The notes beneath the pieces are model-generated. The model was not told the DNA's origin and searched no databases. It saw nothing but the letters and a program-made list of their open reading frames with translations. This document shows, in pieces, positions 45,339 to 57,395 of a stretch of 64,000 nt of DNA. Position 1 is the stretch's first letter. The number at the start of each line of letters is the position of its first letter. The position numbers were made by a program, and so were the translations under genes. The DNA lies in assembly GCA_948474755.1 (NCBI GenBank), contig CAOLHI010001812.1, forward strand, positions 62,001-126,000, given 5' to 3'. Origin of the DNA: Ctenosaura bakeri (taxonomy: Eukaryota; Chordata; Lepidosauria; Squamata; Iguanidae).

Positions 45339-46022
45339 AAATGAAGTGATGGATTACCAAAAAGATAGATTGTAGACACACAGGGCTAAGACCCTTCAAC
45401 TGAATGAAATAATATCCAAAGTAAATTTAATAGATACATGGAGGATCCTACATCCAGATGAAAGAGGCTGCAACTTTTATTCTGTGGTGCATAAAATATA
45501 TACTAGAATAAATCAGGTTTTTTTGTCTCCAAGCAAATATTGAATAACATCATCAAACTGAACATTGAACCAATTTTATATTCAGATCATTCACCCCTAA
45601 CTCTTGATTGGGAATTGGACATAATTCCCAATTGGACATAATAATAAATAATAATAGAAACATCTTCCAGAATACAGAGATTTAATCTCTCATTATTGTT
45701 GCACTCTACCTTTACAGATTCAATTAGGCAAAGCATAAGACAATTTTACGTTGAAAACAAAACATTACATACTTCAGAGGCACTATTGTGGGATACCCTC
45801 AAAGGAGTTCTTAGGGGACTATTTATATAAGAGGGATCCAAAAGTAAAAAGCTCAGAGAAGCATGTGGAGTAACTTTATTACAAGAGATTGACCAATCGT
45901 CACATGACCACAAAACAAGTCAAGATCCAAAAACATTCTAATTGAGAACAGAACTCCAAGAATTGGATTTCCGTACTATAGAAACTTCCTTACCTTATAT
46001 CGAAGCATACTTTTATGAAAAA

Positions 46023-46026
46023 AAAA

Positions 46027-46068
<42 letters not shown>

Positions 46069-46245
46069 TATTATTATTATTATTTTATTTATTTTTTCCC
46101 ACCTCTGTCCATGGATCGAGGCGGTATACAACAATACATTAAATACATTAAAAGCATTAAAACATAAGCAATCCTCCCCACCCACCAACCCATCTAAAAC
46201 CAACCCCCTAAACCACATTAACTACAATCAACTAACTATTAATAA
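46023..46245 (-). mobile_element. L2 3' end, short truncated copy, with AAT/ATT microsatellite
   Basis: 46100-46245 repeats the 3'UTR of the L2 at 43137 (CCATGGATCGAGGCGGTATA, CCTCCCCACCCACCAACCC). Next to it lies (AAT)n then (ATT)n at 46028-46083, forming a perfect dyad at the A/T switch. It is also in the minus orientation and also within or at the end of the L1 fragment. Confidence 0.8.
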
Positions 46246-47593
46246 TTCCAAACTTGATAGTGAATGGCATTTTGTATTTGCTTGTCCCTTGAGGATTTTT
46301 GATTGTAATAAAATTTTATTTTAAACAAACATGCAAACAAAAAAGAGTTGTGTCATATCCTGATATAAAAGATAAATGGAACGGAACTAATTTTATGTGG
46401 TTAGAATTTTTGTGAGAAATAGAAGTTAGCTGAGGAAAAAGCTTGAGTCAAAAAAATATTGAAATTGGAAAAAAAAACACGATAAATTCTATCAGCAAGC
46501 ACCTATTGTCAAAAATATACAGGCTTCTTTTACAATATGGGGTGAATCCAATGGTGCCCTTGCCAGGGAGGAAAGCACTTTTGCTTACACAAGGGCGGGT
46601 GGGGGAGTCAACTGACTATTTGTTTATTATCCCCTACCCACAATAGCTCCCCTTCTGATATTTTACTCTGTCCCCTCAACCTTCAGGTATATAGTTCCAA
46701 GGGGCTAAGTCATATAAAGGAAATGAGTGCAAATCGTGCTCCCTACTTGTGGGAATGGAAGCCCTTTCCCCTTAGATAGTTCTAGAACTGGATGCAGCCT
46801 CTTGACTGTGAAATTGAACAAGTGAAGGAATGTAAAATTCATTGCAGTCAGGTTATTAGGGGGAACACTGCTATGTTAGTGGAGGAAAATCTTTGGTCAT
46901 CAGACTATGCATGTTTAGGAGAACCACTTATGGACTGCAGGATTGAATTTCAAACACGAAACAGTCTGGGCTCAAGTCAAACACACCAATAATTCACTCA
47001 TGGTGTTCAAGATTAATTCACATGTCTTCAGCAGGAGACTTGAAGATGGGGAGATGTGAAGAGTCTGCAGTTGCATCAGAAAATATATGACATTCAAGGT
47101 GTCCTTGTGGTTGCAGGATATAGTCACTCTATGTATGCTCAAATGTTTCTCCCCTTTAATATTAGCTCATGTGATATGCCATACACTGAAACACAAACAC
47201 AGGAGCCTGATCAGCACATGCAGTTACTTCAAAGAGAATCTATTAAGGTCAGTGTGCTTGCTCACTGTTAACTGCTTTGAATTACAATTACTGAAAATCT
47301 ACATTTCCAGTTCCCACATTTTCCAAAGCTAATCATCATGTGCCAGCTCAACATATTTAACATAAAGGCACTTTATTAGAATTCAGTACCACAGAGGCAA
47401 TGCCTCATATAACCCCAAATGTCCCCACTTCTCCAACTCTTCCTCCCATTCCATTTCTTGCAATATCAGCAAAGCAGATTTCTTCAACCATTATTATTCT
47501 GTAGGAAATAATAATGTATTGGATAGCATAGCGCACTTGGAGCCTGGAATGTCTCTGCCCCCCCACCCTTTTAAAAAAATCCTCACTGACTGA
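46246..47593. other. Anonymous intergenic sequence
   Basis: No gene or clear repeat. The AT-rich part to 46530 may be further L1 remnant. Short ORFs near 46792 and 47056 lack features. Confidence 0.35.
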
Positions 47594-48050
47594 GGCCTTT
47601 TCCTCATTTTGTTTTTAAAACGGGGCAGCGTGTCCTCCAGCGAGGACGTTTTGCACTTGGGGGCGAACTGGGTCCGGACTACTTTCTGTAGTTTCGGACT
47701 TCAGTCCACTCCGGAACGACCAGAACTGGTGGTTCACCGTGCTATTGAAAGACCGCTTAAAACAGGTCTTTCAATAGCCCAGCGCGCCCCAGTCCGTTAT
47801 TGAGCTCCTGTGTAGATCTGCAGCCTCGCACCAGTGCGAGGCTGCAGATCTTCTGGGGGCAGGCTTCTGGCTGGCGAGCTTCTCCAGTTGGTGGAGAGCC
47901 TCCACCAACCAGGAGCCTCCATTTTCGTCCCTGGAGAAGTGTGTAGAGCAGGCACGCACTGCTCTGGATCAGCGTGGATCGTCGGAGAGAGCGCACCAGT
48001 CCGGTGAGTAACCGACTGCCCCGTTTTCTTCCCAAAGTGCGAAAAAGCCC
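47594..48050. mobile_element. Foldback MITE, long type, TGA target duplication
   Basis: Starts GGCCTTTTCCTCATT and ends GTGCGAAAAAGCCC, flanked by TGA at 47591-47593 and 48051-48053. Internal CTGCAGCCTCGCACCAGTGC faces its complement, with GGTTTTT-like hairpins near 47745-47780. Same group as 37204 and 53950. Confidence 0.8.
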
Positions 48051-48053
48051 TGA

Positions 48054-49029
48054 GTTTCAGCTATCGTAGTGCACTCTTATTGTCACTGCTAGATGAGGAT
48101 ATATATTTTGCTATCTGGCAGACCACAGGAGTTCCTTTGTTTAACAATAGCAACAAAAACCCTCAAGAGTTCAGCGTGAAATTATATTTTGGGACAAACT
48201 GTGACACATCAAAGCTTCTGGGGACATGATTTGCCATTTGGGTACAATGCAGAGGGTTGGAAAGGGTCTGTAGGCCAAGGGGGCACAGCTAGTGCCTATG
48301 TCACATTTTGTCCACCTGTGTTTTACATGCACACATAACAGAAGAAGCGAATCATCTGTACAAAAGAAGAGCAAATAACTTCTAAAATGTATGCCTGTCC
48401 TATGCTCCAGTTAGCAAGTGTCCCAGGAAGCAGGTAGTTGGAATGCAGGAGCTGTTGGGTAGCTAAGTTTGTCCAGATCAGTCACAGGTTATCCAGTAAG
48501 ATGAAGGGAGAAGCAAGAGAGTGGTCATCAGCCAGTCCAGAAGTCACATAGCAGACCCGCAGTTCAAACAAACAAAGCCAGCAAGGATAAAACAGTTATA
48601 AATAGTAACCAGTCCCAGGAACACAAAACTCCAAAGAGTACTGCCAGCCAGCAGGACAGACAGTTGTAAGCAACAAAGCCTTCAGTGAACTGCTGGAGAT
48701 TTATAACCAGGTATTTCCAGGCATCCGATGCCTAACTAGTCAACATCTCCCACTTAAGAATCTCTGGGACTGTTGAAATTTCTCCTTATCCCTCCTACGC
48801 TCCTAAAATGGCTACACTGCATCTACAACCTCCTGCTGGGGAGTAGCCTCCCAACTTCAGCCCCCAGCACCTCTGACTCCAAGAGACTATTGACATCAGG
48901 AGTTATAAATTCATGGCACTTCAACTGTGTGTCTGAACCTTTCAAATCCAGAGGGTAAGTTACAACACTGCCCTCAAGACAATCCCTAAAGTTTGTGAGA
49001 GTGCCTAGCTGGGCAATCTACAGAAAGCC
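48054..49029. other. Anonymous intergenic sequence
   Basis: No coding feature was recognised. Short ORFs only. Confidence 0.35.
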
Positions 49030-50340
49030 AGATAATTCAGAATTGGAGGAATGAGCAGAGAAAGTTAACATCTCTGAACCTTCTTTTGTTTGGAAGTGTT
49101 GGCAATGGTTCAAGGAAGAGCAATATGGAAAAGACAATCCAGTCTTTCAACCAAACCAAACAGCATGTGGAAAAATACAGTTTCAAACCAAGTAGTCCCA
49201 GTTCCCCTCTTCGTTTTGCATTTTGTAAAACTTTGTATTTAACTCTTGCTTTCTTCACTTGCCATATGAATTTCAATAAGACTCTCTGTCATTGTTTAAA
49301 TATCACATCATTAGTCAAAACTAAATCTTTCTTAATGTCATTCCACATAATAACATGACTATTCTTAAATAACAATTCATATTTGTCATAATAATACCTA
49401 AGTGTTTCACCTTTTTCTCAGTTTTGAAACTACAACTATCAATTGCAGTTGATCCTCTTGATTCTTCTTTTTATTTTTAACTCTTTAATTCTCTAATCTT
49501 GTGTTATTAATCTGCTTAAAACCTCAAGGGCTAAGATAAACAAGAGGGGGAGAGAGTGAACAACCTTGTCTTGTACCTTTTTGCATATCATATGGCTTTG
49601 TTAAGTCAATGGCCATTTCCGCACTACACTCTTATAGTGCGATTATTCCACTTTCAACATCCTATGGAATCCTGGGATTTGCAGTTTAGGGAGGGGCAGG
49701 CTGGCCCCAGGATTCCATAGGATGTTGAAAGAGGAATAATCATGCTATAAGAGTGTAGTGCGGAAATGGCCAATGTTAACCAGATTTTGTGCCTTCTGTG
49801 TGTCAGAAATTGCCTTTAGTCCAAGCAATAAAATTATCACCAAAACTCATTTTTTTCTAAAGCTCTGAATAAAAAGACCAGTTCAAATTATTAATTTTTT
49901 GGGGGGAGGGGGCATCCAAAAATATGAATGCTCCCTGTTTCTCATTCTGTCTTTCAACATATTCAAGATATTCAAAATATATCTAGTGTTATTGTGTAAA
50001 TGACTCTTTGGTTAAAAAAAAAACTGACCTTGAGGAATAAAAGCCTGAAAGATCCTCTTCAATCTTTCAGCCAAAATTATTCTAAGAATCTTATAGTCAT
50101 TACTCAATAGTTTAATAGGTTTATAATTCTTTGCCATTCTCAGATCCTGACTTTCCTTCAGAATTAAAACTGTGATAGCTTCTTTCCATATTTCTAGAGT
50201 CTTTCAATTTCTTGAGTCTCTTTCGATGTTCCAAAGGAATATCATGACTGTTGATTTTCCCATGCACCTGTATTTTACAATTGGAAAGAAGAAAGAAAAA
50301 ATGCCTTCATAAAATTTCCTGAAGTTTTTGCAGCAAACCC
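49030..50340 (-). mobile_element. L1 ORF2 fragment, antisense, split by a MITE
   Basis: On the minus strand, from about 50200 down: ITVILK and NDYKILRIILAERLKRIFQA (RT finger/palm entry), then KGTRQGCSLSPPLVYLSP (49515-49590), then FIWQVKKARVKYKVLQNAK and GELGLLGLKLYFSTCCLVWL (49080-49270). These are ordered L1 ORF2 blocks. Many stops. The 49611-49771 MITE lies between blocks. Confidence 0.75.
49611..49771. mobile_element. Foldback MITE, short type, AAT target duplication
   Basis: Starts GGCCATTTCCGCACTACACT and ends AGTGTAGTGCGGAAATGGCC, a near-perfect palindrome of 161 bp. AAT flanks both ends (49608-49610 and 49772-49774). Inserted in L1. Confidence 0.9.
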
Positions 50341-50395
50341 AACAAAAGACTTGTGAATCCCTAAAGACTTCGTGTCATCAGATATGTGAATTTAA

Positions 50396-50575
50396 GGCCA
50401 TTTCCGCACTAGCCTGTTATAGCGTGATGATTCCACTTGCAAGATCCTCTGGAATCCTGGGGTTTGCAGTTTCGGGAGGGGCCGGCTGGCCCCTCCCGAA
50501 ACTGTAAACCCCAGGATTCCAGAGGATGTTGCAAGTGGAATCATCGCGCTATAACAGGCTAGTGCGGAAATGGCC
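50396..50575. mobile_element. Foldback MITE, short type, TAA target duplication
   Basis: 180 bp, almost a perfect inverted repeat: CACTAGCCTGTTATAGCG pairs with CGCTATAACAGGCTAGTG, and CCCGAAACTG pairs with CAGTTTCGGG around a GGGGCCGGCTGGCCCC core. TAA at 50393-50395 and 50576-50578. The best-preserved copy in the window. Confidence 0.93.
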
Positions 50576-51117
50576 TAAGTTACAGTTAGGGCTCTGCAAT
50601 CCATGAAAATTTGCAGCATAATGTATTTCTGTGTGAGTTGATTAATTCTGAGTAAGTAAGCCTCACAGAGCTCAATGGGACTTACTCCCAGGAAAGCACG
50701 TATAAAATTGCAGCCTTTGTTAGTCTTTAAGATACAGACATACTTCAGTTAATAAAGCCTCTAACAAAGGAGCTCCTTTTTACAAAGTGTTTTTGTACTG
50801 CCTAGCCTCTCTTTTTTTCCTCATCCACTGTCTAACTGGAAGGTTTTTAGCAGCATTGACACTGGATTTTGGGTCAGAAACACAGAAAGCCAGGTAAATT
50901 CATATAATTTATGTGCAAGCTGAGAAACAGGGGAACACTCTTGGTAGATTTCCCCTGAGCTGCTAGTATAAAGAGCCCGCAAGATACGTTGATTTGTTCT
51001 CCATTCACATGTTCTTCCAAAATAACTTTCTTGATACAGAACTGAATACAAACCTAAGATCTATTGAGGCAAATACAATTTAAAGTACACAGTGGTTGTC
51101 ATATGTATACTTAGTAA

Positions 51118-51228
51118 TGTGACTTTGGTTGTGTCACACACTCTCAGCTCCAGAAAACCCCATAATAGAGTTTTCCTTAGGGTCATCATAACTCAGAATT
51201 GACTTGAAGGCACACTACAACAATAATG
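51118..51228 (+). mobile_element. tRNA-derived SINE, 3' part
   Basis: Has TCACACACTCTCAGCTCCAG, AAAACCCCATAATAG and ATTGACTTGAAGGCACACTA, the body and tail of the SINE seen in full at 55072 and 57608. The tRNA-like head is missing. Confidence 0.65.
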
Positions 51229-52410
51229 TGAATGCTAACTTGCTCACAAAGCATTATAATACAAGTTAAGCCTCTCTTGTCCAGAAATCCAAAATCTGAA
51301 AACCCCCTAAACCCAAAACTTTTTGCCACCATGTGCCTCCTTTTACCTTTAAGGTGGCAGCTGCAGCAACACTCCTGCTTGTTCATTGCTCAGATCCTCA
51401 GCCTCTCTCTCTCTTTTTTATGCCAGCTGCCTGCTTCCACCTTTGAGCACACGGTAGCAGCACTCCTGCTCATTTGTCTCTTCAAGACAGAAGCAGGTGG
51501 CTGGTAGCAAAAGAGAGAGACTGAGAATACGTGAAATGGCAGGGGATATGGATTTGCACCAAGCATTCTGCCTGTATTCCTGCCATTTCATAGATTCTCA
51601 GTCTTCTCCCGCCTTGCATCTCATGTACGTAGCAAACAAATGTACACATGCAAGCAGAGAACAAATGAGAAGCAAGGCTATTATGAAAAGGTACTATATT
51701 CCAAAATCTGAAATACAGAAAACTTCTGGTCCCAGATCTTTCAGATAAAGGAGATGCAACCTGTATTCATTATTAGCTAGTCTTCTGTTTGAATGGATAA
51801 CATCTGTTCTGCTCTTTTAATGCAGGTCAGTCTAGATTGCCACTTTTTATTCAGTTGGAACTTTTCTTGAATACTCAGTATAAAGCCAATATTCTGCCCA
51901 TCAGGCTTTAGAAAGTGGAAGAGATGGCTATATTATTTTCTTTTGAAATTGTGAGTGATTTACTTTTATTATATTACATTACAATTTGTAATCAGACTCC
52001 AGCAATGGAATAGGTGACCTAATGGTCTCAAGATCTTGCTGTCCATAAAACATATTACAAAAGCTCTCACATAATTCTTGTAATGTGATTGGTTCCCTGA
52101 GTGCAGCCTTCCCTATCACTCACCAGCTTCCAGAATTTTGTGAAATCATGAATTTCTAAACCTTCTTAATGTTTTGTCATTTTGTTATGATGAAAACATT
52201 ATTTAGGGACTTAACAGTCATTTGACAGGTAGATGATTTTGCTCTAGATTCTGTATCTGTTTGTTCCAAAGTTTGAAGTAATTTATCTTGTGGTTTGATT
52301 AGCCAATTTAAATGTTGTCCTGTTTTATTGCTGGAAACATTTTACAGAAGTTAAGCAACCTCTCATGAAATGCATTAGGAAATAGTTATTACTCAGCTGA
52401 AATGAAGTTT

Positions 52411-52435
52411 TGTGTGTGTGTGTGTGTGTGTGTGT
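52411..52435. repeat. (GT)n microsatellite
   Basis: Twelve GT dinucleotides in an uninterrupted run. Confidence 0.95.
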
Positions 52436-52572
52436 TTCCTTTTTGCTATCTGGCTTTGATGTGATGCAAATCTGTTCAGAAATTTATTCCCATTGGATCA
52501 GGGCAGTGAAATACTGTAAAAAGGTAGTTTTTGTGTGAAAAAACAAAATTATGACTTCATGTTTAAAATTAG

Positions 52573-52927
52573 TTATGTAGCTACCGTAAGTAGTATCTCC
52601 CAGCTTTACACTCCCTCCCTACTTACTGGGCAGCAGCCACTGTGAACAGCTGGGGTCTGTTCGCCTGTCAATTGAGAAGTGGCTCACTGACATTTCCACC
52701 TCCTGTCATCAGTGATTTCTGGCATGAAAGCTAAAAGCAGGTTCTCCCCCTTGTACAGCAGATAACTTGTCACAATCCCCCTGAAGATCACAGATCACTT
52801 GTCGGGGGTGAGGGTGGAAACATCAATCAGCTGTATCTTGATAGACAGGGAAACAGATCCCTGTTGCTCTCAGCTGCTGCCACCTGGTAAGTGAGGTTTG
52901 GGGGACTTTCACAGTACCTACATATTC
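52573..52927. mobile_element. Long inverted-repeat element, about 355 bp
   Basis: The left end ATGTAGCTACCGTAAGTAG, CTACTTACTGGGCAGCAGCC and TGACATTTCCACCTCCTG pair imperfectly with the right end (GCTGCTGCCACCTGGTAAGT, ACAGTACCTACAT) and with GGTGGAAACATCAATCAG. The arms are about 130-150 bp. It differs from the GGCC-ended MITEs. The family is unknown to me. Confidence 0.6.
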
Positions 52928-53946
52928 CTTAGTGAATACATAGGGATTGTGAAAGCAAACAAATCACAAATGTATAACCCTAGGCAATGCATTCATAACT
53001 GACTTGGTGAATTCTGGGCATGTGTCCTCAGTGCTCACTGTTTGGGGTGGAGGGTGGGGAAAAGGAGGTCAATGAGTTGTGTTCCAAACTGACACCATTC
53101 TAGAAACATTCCCCTAGAAACGGACAGTTGGCCCACCTTTCTTTCTAATTCTCTGATTAGGGAAACTCATACAATCCTGATGCAAAAAAAATCAATTCAG
53201 ATTCTTTGTGAGTGAAAGAGATGATCCATGTAGCTCTGCAGTGCCTTATGATTTTGGAAACCTTTTCCTATCAGTCAAAAGCAATGAAGTGAACACAGAG
53301 GGGTAGCACACCCTCCTCCAAAATGCACTCTTAGACAGAACAAAAATGTTCGCTGTTTGTATACTAAACAAGTAGTGCTATGAGAATAGGAAAGGATCTG
53401 ATCAGTTGAAAACATAATAGTTCAGACCAAGGCAGACGGACAAGTGTGAGGATGGGTCACACCCTAACCCCGAACACCAGTTGATGCAAGAAAGAAAAAG
53501 TCTACCTAAGCACCTTACAGATTTTGTGGGGAGTCAGACAAGGGAGTAGAGAGGTTCTGAAGCCTAGGAAGATTAGGAAGGAACCCAACAGGGCATTCTG
53601 CCAAACAAGAGGGCAGCACAAAAATGGGAAAACATATGTGGGTGAGGTATACAGTGAAATTGTCCCCATAGTCCCTAGAAGGCAAAACAAACAAACACCC
53701 TTTTTAAAAGATTAAAAAATGACATAACGGAGGGGGGGGGTGTCTCTTGACCTTTGTCCACCCCTCCATGGAAACCTATAATTTTTTTCTCCCATTTCTG
53801 CTACTTTATCTTCTGCTTGCTATCTGCTTACCCCTTCTCCACAAGGATAAAAGCAACTTGAATGTCTCCTGGAATATTTTCTGACCCTGTAGGAATTCCA
53901 AAGTACATGGTATTTTCACTCTCACAAAAAAGGATATTTCACTATC
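52928..53946. other. Anonymous intergenic sequence
   Basis: No gene or repeat is supported. A G9 run lies at about 53732-53741. Confidence 0.35.
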
Positions 53947-53949
53947 TTA

Positions 53950-54416
53950 GGCCCTTTCTGCACGTGGGAAAGGAACCGCGCAAAAACGGGACTCACCAGA
54001 CTTCTTCAGCATGCGGGCGAGTCCGTCGGGACGAGGAGCAGTGCGAGCTCATCGCTCCACACTGCTCCGGCGTCCAAAATGGCAGCTTCCAGTTGGTGGA
54101 GGCTCTCCACCAACCGAAGAAGCTCGCCAGCCTAAAGCCCACCCCCGGCAGATCTGCAGGCAGGCACTAGTGCGCTCCTGCAAATCTGCACCGGAGCGCA
54201 GCGATGGAGCGACACGGGGTTGCGTGCTCCGTACTTTTTAAAAACCTCTTAAAAGAGGTTTTTAAAAAGCATGCTGCACGACCAGTTCCGGTTGCTCCAG
54301 AGCGGACTGAGGTGCGGAACTACAAAAAGTAGTCTGCCCCAGTCCATTCCACGGTGCAGAAGACCTCAGTTGGGGCTCGCTCTGCACCGTTTTAATAGGC
54401 CGGTGCCGAAAGGGCC
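53950..54416. mobile_element. Foldback MITE, long type, TTA target duplication
   Basis: 467 bp from GGCCCTTTCTGCACG to GCCGAAAGGGCC, flanked by TTA at 53947-53949 and 54417-54419. Shares CAAAATGGC(A/G)GCTTC, GGTGGAGGCTCTCCACCAAC and CCCCCGGCAGATCTGCAGGC with 37204-37668. A TTTTTAAAAACCTCT/AGAGGTTTTTAAAAA hairpin sits in it. Confidence 0.88.
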
Positions 54417-54796
54417 TTAGAAAGGAATCAGGTGTCTATGTAGATGGCACGGTTTTAGGTTACAGTGGTCTTTTTGCTTGGGTAGGAAAAAGGGCTGTTT
54501 GTCATCCAAACAGTCACACCAGCATTCTGTATCAAGTTTCAACCACAAAATGGCACAGAACAGATTTTCCCCCCAATACAAACACTTAATTGGGACCTCT
54601 ATGGCAAAATGCAATAGTTTTCTTGGAGCAATTTTTGTACCAGTGAAGTATAGCTTCTCTCTTGCTTTTATCTGAAAGAAATACAGCTCAGAAACAGCAT
54701 TCCTCACTAGATCCTTCATTAGTATAAATTCTTCTAGAAACTCCATGTTTTAGTATAGATTCCTGCCTTCGTACAAATCCCTTAGCAAGCCGCAAA

Positions 54797-55630
54797 GGCT
54801 GGGGTTTTGGAGAGGAGAGGGTTAATGGGGCTAGCAAGATTACTTCAAGTTGGTCAAATCTGCTGGCCAGGATTTGCCCAGGCATATCCTGCAGTTGATG
54901 TGTTTTTATAGGAACCAATTGTTAAACAATTCCTTCTTGATACAGGGCCATTCTGGAATGTTTTAAATGAGAAAAACCAATCAAGAATGGAGTATGCCTC
55001 TTCTTGCCTTCCAGCATTCCAGCATATCAGGTGTGGATTAGATAGCCAAGGTAACTGATTTATTTAAAGTCGGTGTAGTGGTTTGAGTATGGATTATCAC
55101 CCTGGAGATCAGAAGTTGATCCCTGACTTGGCCGTGGGAACACACTGGAAGGTCTTCAGTGCATCACATACTCTCAACCCCAGAAAACCCTGTGATAGAT
55201 TTGCCAAGGGTCGCCGTAAGTCGCAAACTACTTGAAGGCACACAACAACATTTATAATGTAATGTTTTATTGTCTTTGTCTTTGTAGACATTTGATGTCC
55301 TGCCCTATGGTAGAAAGGGCTTTATAAATAAATGTTGTTATTGTTTGTTTCTGAAGACTGGCACTTTGCTGAGATGGTAAGAGACACAATGATAGAGACC
55401 AGAGTTTAGGTTCTATAAATGCTGGATGCCTCTCTTTGTAGTTCTCACGATACAGTGGAGTGGAATTTGCTGTTTTTTGGATATTTAAGCTATGCCTTCT
55501 CCTATGCTGCTAAAATTCTGACAGAAGTGAGTGATATTTCCCCTGAATAAAGTTGTTACATAAATTATTAATTTATTAAACTAGCCATGGTGCTAAACAA
55601 AATCAATGAAAAGCTACAAGCTGTTGTTTT
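54797..55630. repeat. Duplicated block B upstream of TGM4-like gene 2
   Basis: Counterpart of block A (21088-21720), with a CCAAT box at 54977-54981 and shared AGAGACACAATGA and TTTAGG(A/T)TCT. A SINE at about 55072-55260 and its flank interrupt the match. Block B lies about 8 kb upstream of the second exon 2, with SINEs and an L1 in between. Confidence 0.6.
55072..55260 (+). mobile_element. tRNA-derived SINE, near full length
   Basis: The head GTCGGTGTAGTGGTTTGAGT has an A-box-like start and GAAGTTGATCCCTGA a weak B box, followed by the TCTCAACCCCAGAAAACCC body and ACTTGAAGGCACACAACAAC tail. Inserted in duplicated block B. Confidence 0.75.
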
Positions 55631-56185
55631 AGACAGCTCTAAAGAAGTGTGAGTTGTATAGCAACTTGGGGTTTGCAGGTTTTGTGTCCTCCTTCTCCAT
55701 TAAATTCCAATCTTTTTAAACCTGGGGTGAGATCTGTTAAGGTGGTCATGTGGTCTGGAAGTCAAATTTTCTCCTTCTTTATTTTTACTTTTCTTCTCTT
55801 AGAATTATAATACCATAATGTCAAAGTTTGATTTCACTGATGCACTTGTTTAAAAACAGAAAAGGAGACTTTTATTCTGCTGTATCTTGGAATTAAAAAG
55901 AAACCCACACAAGGGTGGGAATAAAATGTTACAACTGGAGCTGGGGATTGCGAGAAAATCATCTGGAACATCAAAAACATACTTTTGTTTTTAAAAAATA
56001 GCCTAAAAAATAGGCCAACAAACACTGAAATACTACACCTAGTGATATATTTGTCCCATCTTGAGAAGGCCACAACTGAGTCTCAGTCTTGGAGAAATAA
56101 GTGTGATGTAAATAAAGCAATTGATTGAAATTTTACATTTAACCAGAGCCCAGTTCTCTGAGACTTTTTGGTATAATTGATGTTG

Positions 56186-56370
56186 CTGTGTGCCTTCAGG
56201 TTGTTTTTGACTTTTGGTGACCCCAAGATAAACCTATCATGGAATTTTCTAGGAGCTGAGATTGTGTCACACACTCAGGGTCACCCAATGTGTTTCTATG
56301 ACTGAGTGGGAATAAAACTCTGGTCTTGAGGGTTGCAGCCCAAGCCTCAAACCACTATACCACAATGACT
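56186..56370 (-). mobile_element. tRNA-derived SINE, antisense
   Basis: GTGTGCCTTCAGGTTGTTTT at the tail end, CAGGGTCACCCAATGTGTTT in the body, CAAACCACTATACCACAATG at the head end. Confidence 0.75.
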
Positions 56371-56784
56371 CTTTTTGGCAAAGTACTTTTTGCTTTTTTA
56401 AAAAAGTTATTTGGAGGATTACAATGTTTAAGTCACAAAGCTCAACCTTTTTCTAAATAATAATGTGCTTCAGATGAATTGGCTCAAAGGGAATCTCATT
56501 CTCTTCTCCTCCCTGTCCATTAACAGAACAAAGCATTTCTTCACACACAAAAAAGGCCTGTCTCTCTCCCACCCTCATTAAAAGATAAATATCTCAGACT
56601 TCAAAGCTTCCTAAGATAGCATTCATCCTCCAAGTCTTGAAATCTAAGTACAAAATGCCCACCACCCCAGACTAAAACCATGGATCAGATTTTTTAAACT
56701 TCATTCTGAAAAGGATTTTCAGGTAACAGTGTAACATAAACATATCCCATGTATAAAATTAACTTAATTATTAAAACCATCCCT

Positions 56785-56960
56785 GACATGTGCCTTCAAG
56801 TAATTTCCAACTGATGGTGACCCTATTACAGGATTTTCTGGGGTTGAGAGTGTGTGACATGCCCAAGGTCACCCAGTGAGTTTCTATGCAGAGAATAGAA
56901 CCTCAGTCTCCAAGATTGCAATCCAACACTCAAATCACTACACCATGTTGGCTCTCAGGC
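56785..56960 (-). mobile_element. tRNA-derived SINE, antisense
   Basis: ATGTGCCTTCAAGTAATTTC, CCCAAGGTCACCCAGTGAGT and CAAATCACTACACCATGTTG in order. Confidence 0.78.
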
Positions 56961-57395
56961 TTAATCAAATCAGATGTTTTTACTGTATTAACAATGACCT
57001 TACTACCTCAACCTTTTCCGCTGATTTTATCATGGTTTTAATGCAATTCTACATTCTTCTAATGTTTACTTCAATCTATTATCTTTCAGCTTCCTCTTCC
57101 AAAACAGGAAAAGGGTGTGTACTCTGTCGCCTCCCAAAATCTCTTAAAAGGGGGAAACTTCCTTCAGCCTGTTCGTAGGAAGGTGATGGAAAAGAACAAC
57201 TGTCTTCACAAATCTTGAAGGAGCAAAGCACAGGAAGCATCATGAGCAAGATAGTTGGTATGTACATGAGAAAAATTTCATTCTATTTTGATTTCTTCCT
57301 TATTGCTCTCATTTGATACCTCAGAGCAAAAATGCCCAGAACTGCATACTAAGTCAGTGCTTCTCAAAGTGGAAGTCACTTTCTCCAATATAGAA

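Larger units (their letters stand above)
42154..46020 (+). mobile_element. L1 LINE fragment (possible ORF1, ORF2 endonuclease), split by an L2
   Basis: An ORF at 42154-42441 with a heptad-like HKLNELKEMGLTAELAAKSL may be an ORF1 remnant (weak). From 42758 the ORF2 endonuclease is clear: IRVISFNVKGLSSTTK, FLHEIHQKGKK, SRGVAILIGKSC, FTFRTFYAPNTKQ. At about 43137 an L2 interrupts it. The endonuclease resumes after 45340 (NEIISKVNLIDTWRILHPDE, ILYSDHSPLTLDWELD) and runs to about 46020. Frameshifts and stops make it a fossil. RT is missing. Confidence 0.7.
50579..52572. other. Intergenic sequence with a SINE fragment and a GT microsatellite
   Basis: Apart from the SINE at 51118-51228 and the (GT)n at 52411-52435, nothing is recognised. 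Confidence 0.4.

Noticed and set aside
55072..55140. A tRNA gene
   Set aside because: The A- and B-box-like head cannot fold into a full cloverleaf as read and is joined to a SINE body found in several copies.
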